A stretch of 64,000 nt of DNA from positions 22,792,036 to 22,856,035 of the forward strand of contig OW121744.1 in assembly GCA_933228675.1 (NCBI GenBank), given 5' to 3'. A program made the position numbers and the translations under genes. This stretch comes from Stomorhina lunata. Taxonomy: Eukaryota > Arthropoda > Insecta > Diptera > Rhiniidae. Below are positions 46,263-57,430 of the stretch, in pieces. Within the stretch, counting starts at the first letter, position 1; each line of letters starts with the position of its first letter. Under the pieces are notes generated by a model. The model was given only the letters and a program-made list of their open reading frames with translations, was not told the DNA's origin and did no database searches.

Positions 46263-47810
46263 TATTTCTAACGAAAATTTTTCTATAGAAAAATATTTCT
46301 AACGAAAATTTTTCTATAGAAAAATATTTCTAACGAAAATTTTTCTATAGAAAAATATTTCTAACGAAAATTTTTCTATAGAAAAATATTTCTAACGAAA
46401 ATTTTTCTATAGAAAAATATTTCTAACGAAAATTTTTCTATAGAAAAATATTTCTAACGAAAATTTTTCTATAGAAAAATATTTCTAACGAAAATTTTTC
46501 TATAGAAAAATATTTCTAACGAAAATTTTTCTATAGAAAAATATTTCTAACGAAAATTTTTCTATAGAAAAATATTTCTAACGAAAATTTTTCTATAGAA
46601 AAATATTTCTAACGAAAATTTTTCTATAGAAAAATATTTCTAACGAAAATTTTTCTATAGAAAAATATTTCTAACGAAAATTTTTCTATAGAAAAATATT
46701 TCTAACGAAAATTTTTCTATAGAAAAATATTTCTAACGAAAATTTTTCTATAGAAAAATATTTCTAACGAAAATTTTTCTATAGAAAAATATTTCTAACG
46801 AAAATTTTTCTATAGAAAAATATTTCTAACGAAAATTTTTCTATAGAAAAATATTTCTAACGAAAATTTTTCTATAGAAAAATATTTCTAACGAAAATTT
46901 TTCTATAGAAAAATATTTCTAACGAAAATTTTTCTATAGAAAAATATTTCTAACGAAAATTTTTCTATAGAAAAATATTTCTAACGAAAATTTTTCTATA
47001 GAAAAATATTTCTAACGAAAATTTTTCTATAGAAAAATATTTCTAACGAAAATTTTTCTATAGAAAAATATTTCTAACGAAAATTTTTCTATAGAAAAAT
47101 ATTTCTAACGAAAATTTTTCTATAGAAAAATATTTCTAACGAAAATTTTTCTATAGAAAAATATTTCTAACGAAAATTTTTCTATAGAAAAATATTTCTA
47201 ACGAAAATTTTTCTATAGAAAAATATTTCTAACGAAAATTTTTCTATAGAAAAATATTTCTAACGAAAATTTTTCTATAGAAAAATATTTCTAACGAAAA
47301 TTTTTCTATAGAAAAATATTTCTAACGAAAATTTTTCTATAGAAAAATATTTCTAACGAAAATTTTTCTATAGAAAAATATTTCTAACGAAAATTTTTCT
47401 ATAGAAAAATATTTCTAACGAAAATTTTTCTATAGAAAAATATTTCTAACGAAAATTTTTCTATAGAAAAATATTTCTAACGAAAATTTTTCTATAGAAA
47501 AATATTTCTAACGAAAATTTTTCTATAGAAAAATATTTCTAACGAAAATTTTTCTATAGAAAATATTTCTAACGAAAATTTTTCTATAGAAAAATATTTC
47601 TAACGAAAATTTTTCTATAGAAAAATATTTCTAACGAAAATTTTTCTATAGAAAAATATTTCTAACGAAAATTTTTCTATAGAAAAATATTTCTAACGAA
47701 AATTTTTATATAGAAAAACATTTCTAACGAAAATTTTTATATAGAAAAACATTTCTAACGAAAATTTTTCTGCAGAAAAACATTTTAGAGAACATTTTTT
47801 AAAGAAAAAT
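46263..47810. repeat. 31-bp satellite array, taacg type, nearly invariant
   Basis: About 46 successive copies of ATTTCTAACGAAAATTTTTC + TATAGAAAAAT (31 bp) are almost identical from 46264 to 47700. One unit has a single-base deletion near 47561. The last three or four units (47701-47810) decay. This is the most homogeneous array in the window, so its expansion must be recent, or the assembly may have collapsed or replicated it. Confidence 0.95.
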
Positions 47811-48620
47811 ATTTCGATCGAAAATGTTTCTTATTTGGTTTATCCCAAAACTATGCTACACAAATGCTGCTGAAATTGGTCCCATTTTTATAATAGAAAT
47901 TATTAATATTAAAAATTTTTCTTACAGAATAAAGTTGTATATAAGATTCGGCATAGCCAAATATAGCCCTCTAATAGAATATAACCCCTGTTTTAGACTA
48001 CATAACTTCCCCCTTAAAGAATTAATGAAAATCAATTTATAATTTTCTTTACTAATATATAAAAGCTCCTTTGAGTTTTTTTTTTGATTTCACTCTCAAA
48101 ACTTTTGCTAACACTTAAAGTTGCCAACTCCTTAATAACAATAATTGCTAACAAATTGGCAACTTAAACAAAAGATAAACAAAAAACCATTTAACAATTA
48201 AGTTAAACAATTAAAACACTTTTTTTGTGTTACCACAAAAAAAAAGAAGCAAAAACTCAAATAAAACATGTATTAAGTCAATTTCATAACCATTTAACAA
48301 TATTTCAGTTATCGTAATTGGCCATATCAAAAGGATATTACAGGAAATGAGAAAAAAAAGAACAAACTATTCAAAAACTTTTATAACAAAAGTGATATAG
48401 TTTGCCATAGTCTGTATTTTGAACAAAGGGAGTTGTCCGTACACTTTAGATTTTGTAACTTTCAAATTTTTAAATAATGCAATACAAAAATGTAATTAGA
48501 TTTTGGGCTACACATCATTAAAAATATGTAGGAATTCTTATAATGAAAAAAAGATTCTTTATTAACCAGTTCTAGCTATTAGTCAGGGTTCAAACAAAAT
48601 TCAGACAGGAGATTTAGATA
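47811..48620. other. Intronic spacer with an element tail
   Basis: Near 47935-47975 the text ttgtatataagattcggcatagccaaatatagccctcta resembles the palindromic tail (cggc.tagccg.ata) that ends ATACCCTTCACCA-type elements. A weak motif copy, atcccaaaactatgctacac, is at 47842-47861. The open frame 47824-48042 has no domain. Confidence 0.4.
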
Positions 48621-51600
48621 CAAAACATTTTTATTAAAAATTTTTTAACAAACATTTTTCTACTCAAAATTTTGATCAAAAATTTTTGACTTAAAATTTT
48701 TGACCTAAAATTGTTCTATAAAAATTTTTGACCAAAAATTTTTCTATAAAAAATTTTGACCAAAAATTTTTCTATAAAAAATTTTGACCAAAAATTTTTC
48801 TATAAAAAATTTTAACTAAAATTTTTTCTATAAAAAAATTTTGACTAAAATTTTTTCTATAAAAAATTTTGACCGAAATTTTTATTATAAAAAATTTTGA
48901 CCAAAATTTTTTCTATAAAAAATTTTGACCAAAATTTTTTCTATAAAAAATTTTGACCAAAATTTTTTCGATAAAAAATTTTGACCAAAATTTTTTCTAT
49001 AAAAAATTTCGACCAAAATTTTTTCTATGAAAAATAGAAACATTTTAAGTAAAATAGAAATAGAAAAATTCTTGGTAAAAATTTAGTATAGAAAATTTTT
49101 TTTTCGAAAATTTTTTTATAAAAAAATGTTTGATCTAAATTTTTTAAAACATATCTTGTTGGGTAAAGTTATTATAAAAAACTTTTCGGTCAAAATTTCT
49201 ATTATATGAAAATTTTCTGTCAAATTGTTTTTATAGAAAAATTTTCGTAAACATTTTTAATAAAAAAATTTTTTTTAAACATATTTAGGATAAAAATTTT
49301 TTATAGAAAAATTTTTAGTAAAAATTTAGTATAGAAAAATTTTTGGTCAAAATTTTCTATAGAAAAAATTTTAAGTCAAAATTTTTTATTGAATAATTTT
49401 TGGTCAAAATTTTTTCTATAAAAAACTTTGACCAAAATTTTTTCTATAAAAAATTTTGACCAACATTTTTTCTATAAAAAATTTTGACCAAAAATTATTC
49501 AATAACAAATTTTGACTTAAAATTTTCTGTAAAAAATTTTGACCAAAATTTTTTCTATAAAAATTTTGACTTAAAATTTTTTTCTATAATAAATTTTGAC
49601 CAAAAATTTTTGTATACTAAATTTTTACTAAAAATTTTTCTATAAAAAATTTTGACTGAAAAATTTTCTATAAAAAATTTTTATCCTAAATATGTTAAAA
49701 AAAAAAAATTTTTACTGAAAATTTTTTTATTAAAAATGTTTACGAAAATTTTTCTATAAAAAAAATTTGACAGAAAATTTTCATATAATAGAAATTTTGA
49801 CCGAAAATTTTTTTATAATAATTTTACCCAACAAGATATGTTTGGAAAAACTTATATCAAACATTTTTTATAAAAAAAATTTCGAAAAGAAAAATTGTAT
49901 AAAAAATTTTCACCAAAAAATTTTCATTAAGAAATTTTCTATAAAATATTTTGACTAAAAATTTTTCTATATCATTTTCTTAAAAAATTTTTCTATAAAA
50001 AATATTTAACAAAAATATGTCTAAAAAAATTCCCGTCAAAAAATTTTCTATTAAAAATTTTGACCAAAAGATTAGGTAAATATTTTTTATAAAAATTTTT
50101 TAGCTGAAAATAGTTCTATAAATATTTAAGAAAAAAAAATTCAATAAAAATTTTGTCCTAAAAAATTTTCACCAACAATTTTTAATGAAAAATTTTAACT
50201 CAAGAATTTTCTATAAAAAATATTTATCCAAAATTTTTGTCCGAAAAATACTTTTTATATAAACATTTTATCCAAATTATATTTTAAAAAATTTCGATGA
50301 AAATTTTCTTTGTAAAAAAATTTTAACATAAAATGTTTCCATAAATTTTCAATCCAAAGATTTGACCAAAAATTTTTCTATGACAAATTTTTGCTAAAAA
50401 ATTTTCTAGATAAAATTTTTCTTCAAAAAATTTTTACCAAAAATTTTTTCATGAAAAATTTTAACTGAAAAATTTTTTATATAAAATTTTGACTGAAGAT
50501 TTTTCTATATCAAATTTTTATCAAAAATTTTCTTTACAAAATTTTAACCAAAAAAAAATTTTTTCTATAAAAATTTTAACAAAAAAATATATCTATAAAA
50601 AAAGTTAACCAAAAATGTTTCATAAAAATTTTGATTAGAAATTTTTCTATAAAAAAAATGTTTCCATTCAAAATTTTGACCAAATTCAGCCGAAATATTT
50701 TTATAAAATTTTTGACCAATAATTTTTTTTTTTAATTTTTTGACTAAAAATTTGTCTAATAAAATTTTTGACCAAAAACGTTTCTTTTTTTTTTCACTGA
50801 CAAAAAAATTTTCTATAAAAATTTTGATCTAAAAGTTTTTCGATATAAAATTTTCACCAAAAAATATTTTATAACAAATTTTGATTCAAAATTTTTCCAT
50901 AACAAATTTAAAAAAAATGTAACCGATAATTTTTCTACAAAAAGTGTTAACCGAAATCGTTTCTAAAAAAATTTGACTAATAATTTTTGTATAAAAACTT
51001 TGACTAACAGTTTTTTGATAGAAAAATTTTGTCCTAAAAATTTTTTATATAAAATTTTGACTGGAAATTTTTCTTAAAAAATGTTGACCAAAATCTTTCT
51101 AAAAAAAATGTTACCAACAATTTTTCAATAAAAATTTTCATCGAAAATGTTTTTAACTTTGACCAAACATTTTTCTATAAAAAATTTTCACCACAAATTT
51201 TTATTTTTGTATAAAAAAAAAATTAAATTTCTTCTAAAAAAAATTTTGACCGACGATTTTATATAAAAATTTGACCGAAATTATTTTATATAAAAATTTT
51301 ATAGATTTTTTTTTTTAATTTGGCAGATTTAATAAAAATATTTCTTATAACAAATTTTGCCCAAAAAATTTTCTATAACAAATTTTGATACAAAATTTTT
51401 CTATAACAAATTTTGACAAAAAAAATTTCTATAACAAATTTTGACCGAAGATTATTTATTATATAAAAATTTTGACCGAAGATTATTTTATAGAAAAATT
51501 TTGCCAAACATTTTTTGATAAAAAAAGTTTTCTATAAAAAATTTTGACCAAAACTTTTTCTATAAAAATTTTTGACCAAAATATTTTCTACAAAAAATTT

Positions 51601-52320
51601 TCTAAAAAAAAAAATTTTACCAAAAGTTAAAATAATTCTTGTAAAAATTTTAAAACGAAAATATTTTTATAAATTTTCTAAAATTAATCTATAAAAAATT
51701 TTGACCGAAAATTTTTCGATAAAAAATTTTGTCCGAACATTTCTCTATAAAAAATTTGGACCGAAAATTTTTCTAAAAAAAATTTTAACCGAAAAATTTT
51801 TCGTCCAAAAATTTTTCTATTCAAAATTTGACCGAAAATTTTTTATACACAAATTCTAGACAAATTATGCTTTAAAAAACTTGGATCAAAAAATGTTTTA
51901 TATAAAAATTCAAACCGAAAATATTTCTATAAATTTTAAAGCTCAAATTTTCTATAAAAAAATGTAGACTAACATTTTTGTTGTTAAATGTAAGACAGAA
52001 AATTATTTTGTCAAAATGTAGATAGACTGAATTTTTTCTTTAAAAAATATGATTCCAAAATTTTTCTTATACAACTTTTGTACCAAAAATGTTTCCTTTA
52101 AAAATTTTAAGCCGGAAATTTTCTATAAAAAAAATTTCAACTGAAAAACATTCTATAAAAAAATTTAAACCGAAAGTTTGTATAAAAAATTTTAAGCTAT
52201 CAATTTTTCTATAAAGAATATTAAACCGAAAATTTTTCATAAAATATGTTAGACCGAAAAAAAAATGTCAGCAAAAAATTTTCTATAAAGAAAAATGCAG
52301 ACTGAACATTTTTTTATACT
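48621..52320. repeat. Long satellite, gacca type (about 28 bp), diverged
   Basis: Units resemble GACCAAAATTTTTTCTATAAAAAATTTT. The most regular parts are 48720-49020 and 49400-49620; the rest is strongly diverged. Near 49130-49330 and 49670-49840 related blocks appear in opposite orientation (acatatcttgttgggtaaa / tttacccaacaagatatgt), so part of the array is a large inverted repeat. Confidence 0.85.
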
Positions 52321-53990
52321 TATAAGTAGTTAAAACGAACTTAGCTTATTTCAGGATCAAATCCTACCAAACTTCGAATGCTTAAGTAGTTCGTATACTA
52401 TTTTTAGCTGTTTATATCATTATTTGGTAATGAAAAACTTTGCAAATATTATAAAATCACGGGCAATGCCGGGTCTAAAAGTCACACTTTTTAGAGATTA
52501 TTTGCTAAATATCTTTCAACTTTTAAACTCTTCTCTAATATTTTGGACAAAAGTTTTACATTTACACTCAAACAGAAAATTTTTTTTATTCTTTTTGTTT
52601 CTTCTTTGCAGTGAAAGAATACAGTAAACACTTCACACGTGCCACAGTAAACAAAATGGCGATTGTTAGAACTAAAAGCTTCACTTCTTTGTACTCGATA
52701 TAAAAGTAAATTTGCATTTAAAATGTTTAAACAATTGGAAAAATTTCAACAACGGTTAGTAGTTTCAGTTTTTTTGTTTGTTAAAACAATATTGTCGAGA
52801 AAAAAAGGTTATAAAATGCATAAAGATCGAATAGAACAGTTAAGGACACTAGACACAAGCTGTCACCTCTAATAGAATTTAAATAACCCGATTGCAGTGA
52901 AACCAAAAAAATTCAATATAAAAAAAAAAAAATAGGAAGAAAAACTGTTGATTTTTTAAAGGCTTTAGTAGTTTTAGGACATAAAACATTTTGGTATAAT
53001 GTAAAAAATTTCGAACCGAAAATTTATTTATAAACAACCCAGCAAAACTTTGGTAATGGCAAGTACTCTGATAACTGGTTACCTTGTAACGACTACAACA
53101 TACCATCCGAATAAATAATAAGTTATTACAGAAGTACTTATTTGTAATTAAGATGGTAATTTAAACTGAATGGCCCCGGTTCAAATCCCACCAAGAGCAA
53201 CATTTTTTTTTTAGTTTTTTTTTATTAAAAGAGTCTTTTTAAATGATTTTTGAATTTTAAGAACTTAAATATTATCTTCTGTAAAAAAAATTTGTAAAAC
53301 TAACTCACGTTAATGAAAAAATACCATCATGAGTCAATTTTGATTATATAGGGGATATTGAATACCAAACACGATTCTAATTGCTTTTAACTTGGTAAGC
53401 CCAACTTATCTGGGTCATCCTTCATCTTAACTGTGGACACACACCTCCTCATGGTATCACCCGGGGAGCTAGTTTAACACCCATTAATATTGTGAGTTAA
53501 CGTGTTCCGAGAGATTACGGGCTAGTAACCCTCTCTTGAAAACAAATACAATGAAGAGGATAAAATTAGAATTGAAATGTCCCACTACCTAATATTAGAG
53601 GAGGATGTCCGAAACTTCGATAGAAAGACCAAGTAGAGGAACATTTTTCAAAGCTTGGCCTATAAAATTGGTGAATATTCGCACAAGATCGAAATCCATG
53701 GAATTCTAAAATATGCTCGGACTTTGACCTTAACAGGTTGTAACATTTAAGTAAGTAAGAGTCAATCTTATGTAAAAACTTATACAAAAAAGAAGATTTA
53801 AATTGTTTAAGTTTTAAAATAATTTTAAAAAAGTTTTAAAATAATTACAAAAAATCGTATAAAAATATTTTTCCAAAAATTACAACAAAGCAAAAAAAAG
53901 CAGGGAAAAACAAAGTTATTTTCACATGATTTTGGATCTAAAAATAAAAATTGTTTATATTAATTATAAGCTGCTAAGTTTTCAACATAT
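52321..53990. other. Spacer with tRNA-like repeat remnants
   Basis: At 53178-53205, ccccggttcaaatcccaccaagagcaac matches a tRNA T-arm/B box (GGTTCAAATCC) and 3' flank. A weaker copy, gatcaaatcctaccaa, is at 52354-52369. The phrase tttggtaatg(g/a) recurs near 52424, 53049 and 54283. These suggest a short interspersed element family, but no full copy is defined. Open frames in this stretch are not supported as genes. Confidence 0.4.
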
Positions 53991-53992
53991 GA

Positions 53993-54060
53993 AGTAACTC
54001 AGTGGAAGAGTCTCTGCCTAGCAGTCGGAGGGTCTGGGTTCGAGCCCCCATGGGATCATA
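53993..54060 (+). repeat. tRNA-like (SINE-head) sequence
   Basis: aactcagtggaagagtc resembles a D-arm / A box (CTC...GAG stem, AGTGG). About 35 bases later, gggttcgagccccc resembles a T-arm / B box. Acceptor and anticodon stems do not pair well and the following sequence is AT-rich with CAA/GTT repeats, so this is not a functional tRNA. It is best explained as the head of a tRNA-derived SINE. Confidence 0.45.
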
Positions 54061-54299
54061 AAAAAAATTTTGTATTTCGTTTAAAAATATATGTTTTTAA
54101 TAAAACAACAACAAAAAAGTTGTTGCTGCTGTTGTTGTTGCTTTCAAATTGCTTACCCAAGTCATTACTTTTCTGCAATTGGTAAGTACTTGCCTCCAAT
54201 GACATCCCCATGTAAATGTAATGACTTAAACAGCGAATGAGTAAGTAGTTCGTGTTCAATAGTTTAACTGTTTAACTCATTCTTTGGTAATGAAAAGTT

Positions 54300-55720
54300 T
54301 TACTGGGAATTTTCAAACAAAAATTTTTTGCTAAAAAAATTTTGTATATATGTAGACCAAAATTTTGGTTTAAATTTTCTCTCTAAAAATATTTCGACCG
54401 AAAATTTTGGTTTAAATTTTCTCTCTAAAAATATTTCGACCGAAAATTTTTCTTAGATAAAATAAGAACGGAAATTTGAAATTTTTCTATAAAAAATTTT
54501 AGACCGAAAATTTTTTCTATTAAAATTTTTCTATAAAAAATTTAAGCCCGAAAATTTTTCTGTAAAAAATTTTAGACCGAAAATTTTTCTATAAAAAAAT
54601 TTTAGACCGAAAATTTTTCTATAAAAAATTTTTGACCGACAATTTGTTTATAAAAAATTTTAGACCGAAAATTTTTTTATTAAAAATTTTAGACCGAAAA
54701 TTTTTTTATAAAAAATTTTAGACCGAAAATTGTTCTGTGAAAAATTTTAGACCGAAAATTGTTCTATAAAAAATTTTAGATTAAAAATTTTTCTTTAACA
54801 AATTTTAGACCGAAAATTTTTCCATAAAAAATTTTAGACCGAAAGTTTTTCTATAAAAAATTTTAGACCGAAAATTTGTCTATAAAAAATTTTAGACCGA
54901 AAGTTTTTCTATAAAAAATTTTAGACCGAAACTTTTTCTATAAAAAATTTTAGACCGAAAATTTTTTTATAAAAAATTTTAGACCGAAAATTTTTCTAAG
55001 AAATTTAAAATTGATTTTTTTCAGTAAAAGATTTTAGATTAAAAATTTTTCTATAAAATTTTGTAACCGAAATTTTTTCTATAAAAAATTTTAGACCGAA
55101 ATTTTTTCTGTAAAAAATTTTAGACCGAAAATTTTTCTATAAAAATTTTGGACCGAAAATTTTTCTATAAAACAATTTAGACCGAAAAACAAATTTTAGA
55201 TAAAAAATTTGCCTATAATGCATTTTTGTTGAAAATTTCTTTAAAAAGAAAGTTTAGACCAAAAGTTTTTCTATAAAAAATTTTAAGACCGAACTAAAAA
55301 ATTTTGCCAAATATTTTCTATAGAAAAATTTTTCCCAAAAATTTTTCTATACAAATTTTTTCCCAAAAATTTTTCTAAAAAAATTTTTTGCCAAAAATGT
55401 TTCTATGGAAATTTTTTTTGCCAAAAATGTTTCTATAGAAATTTTTCCCAAAAATTTTTCTATACACAATTTTTTGTATTTTTGTATTTTTTCTATTTTT
55501 TTTTTGCCAAAAATTTTACTCGGAAAATTTTTCTACCAAAATATTTGAACAAAATTTTTTTTAATAAAAAAAAATTTTTTTCATAAAAATTTTAGATTGA
55601 TTTAGATCTGTAACAAATTTTAGACCGAAAAGTTTTCTTTAAAAAATTTCTAACTGAAAATTTTTTCTTCAGAAATTTTAAACCAAAAATTTTTCTATAA
55701 AATTTTTTGAATGAAAATTT
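54300..55720. repeat. Satellite, agaccg type, 29-bp
   Basis: Units AGACCGAAAATTTTTCTATA + AAAAATTTT, fairly regular from 54480 to 55150, then mixing with a cccaaaaatttttctata type near 55320-55460. It is a sister of the gacca array at 48621-52320. Confidence 0.9.
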
Positions 55721-57430
55721 TAAAAAGAATTTAAGTCGTTAACTTTTGTATGATACAATTTTAGTCATACAATTTTTTTCTGTATCCTAAAATTGAATTA
55801 AAAATATTTTGTGCTTTTTTATTATATCACAAAAACTATTTCTGATATTTAATTTATCTCTTTACCAGTATATGAAAAAAACAATAAAAGTCTAAAGCAT
55901 ACTTTCAGGCTGATGTTTTAAATGCCAAAAATTGCATACCTTTGATAAAATTCATGTACTACATTTTGTAATTATAAAAAAATCACCTCAATTTAACATA
56001 CAATTGTGAAAAATTGTGATACAAGAACACAGCAAATAATAATTTTTTAATAATATTTCAATTCGCTAAAAAAAAAATACTCGCCAAGAGGTAAAAGCGT
56101 TTTTATTTAAGCGGAAAAATTTTAGAGAAAATAAATATTTTAAAGGTTAACTAAAAACTTGAATACAAATTTAAAAACTGAAAAAATCTGCTGGATAGGT
56201 TTTAATAAAATATTTCAATAAAGGAGAAAATGTATTGGAGAAAATGTTAGTTTTCGTTTCTTAAATTCTTTAAATCATCATAATAAAAACAATCATAATA
56301 TTTGTATTTACACACATAGTTTTCAATTTTTTTCTATTTTTTCAAAAAATGATAAACGAACCTCAGTTTTGAAAATATCCGTAAGTATAAACGAACCAAG
56401 ATGCAGTTGCATTTCTTAAATCTAAAAACACTTTATAGTTGATGACCGTAAAACGACAAAAAAAAAACACAAAATAATCACACAACATTTTTACAAACTC
56501 GACGATATGGCTTAGATTCAAGGAGAAAAAAAAAGAAAAATGAAAAATGATTTTCACCAGGGAAAATATGTGTGGCTGCAATGTAAAGTAAAGTACTCGC
56601 ATGTAAGTAAACATTTTTTACTTAACACGTAACAAAATATATAGAAACAAAAAAAAAAAAAAAAAATTAAGAAATATTTGAAAAATTATTTATTTAACAA
56701 ATATTTCTTTAACTCCTAAACTAAACGTTATGAATTTTAAAAACTCAATTTAAGAAAATTTTTACTTAAAATGTTTTTTTTTTTTTATAAAATAACAGCT
56801 ACTACATAAATCTTCCATTTTTGAGGATTTAGTGTCTTTTTTCTTGGTTTAATGCATTTGATTTTGTAACATTTTTTTTTTTTTTGAAAATGTCATTTGA
56901 GTTCTGAAGTGGCTGTAGAAATTTTATGGTATAAATAGTTTTTACTTTTATTTTTCGGTCTTGGATTTTTTTTGTTAAGAGACGCCACTTGAGTTGAAGT
57001 ATCTTTTTTTTTGTTCAAAGCTGTTAAAGTTTTTGAAGCAAATAAACGTTGACAGTTTTTAGTTTTTTTCCCGGTTTGAAAAATTGATGTAAAATAAAAT
57101 TGATAGCAAAATTTTTTGAATTTATTTAAAAGATACATAAATTTTAATAAAAAGCTTTTAAGTTAGGAAAAACCTTTACTTGTGGATTTGAATGGAATTT
57201 CCGAAAGAATTCAGTTGCATACTTTTAGGGTTTTTAGAAAAAACTTAAAGATAAGAAGTATTTTGTGTAAAAGTTAATAATTCTGTTTTTTTTTGCTTGA
57301 CAAAGGCATCATTCAAAATATTGACCATCGTTAGCCACTAACTTTACCTATCTTTCTGGTAGCTTCTGGTTTACTCGTTAAAATAACTGCATTGGATTTG
57401 AGGTAAATAATGAAACAAGCCAGTTTCTGT
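55721..57430. other. Intronic spacer
   Basis: Two minus-orientation motif copies: 55896-55913 (aagcatactttcaggct) and 57215-57235 (ttgcatacttttaggg). The minus-strand frames at 56363-56614 and 56893-57138 lack family motifs or good splice sites in a matching phase. I do not call them exons. Confidence 0.45.

Noticed and set aside
53993..54060. Functional tRNA gene
   Set aside because: A- and B-box-like words are present, but acceptor and anticodon stems do not pair and there is no clear terminator after a proper 3' end.
56893..57138. Lys-rich 81-codon minus-strand frame as an internal exon of the membrane-protein gene
   Set aside because: No acceptor and donor in the required phase flank it convincingly, and composition is that of A-rich intron. 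Left unannotated.
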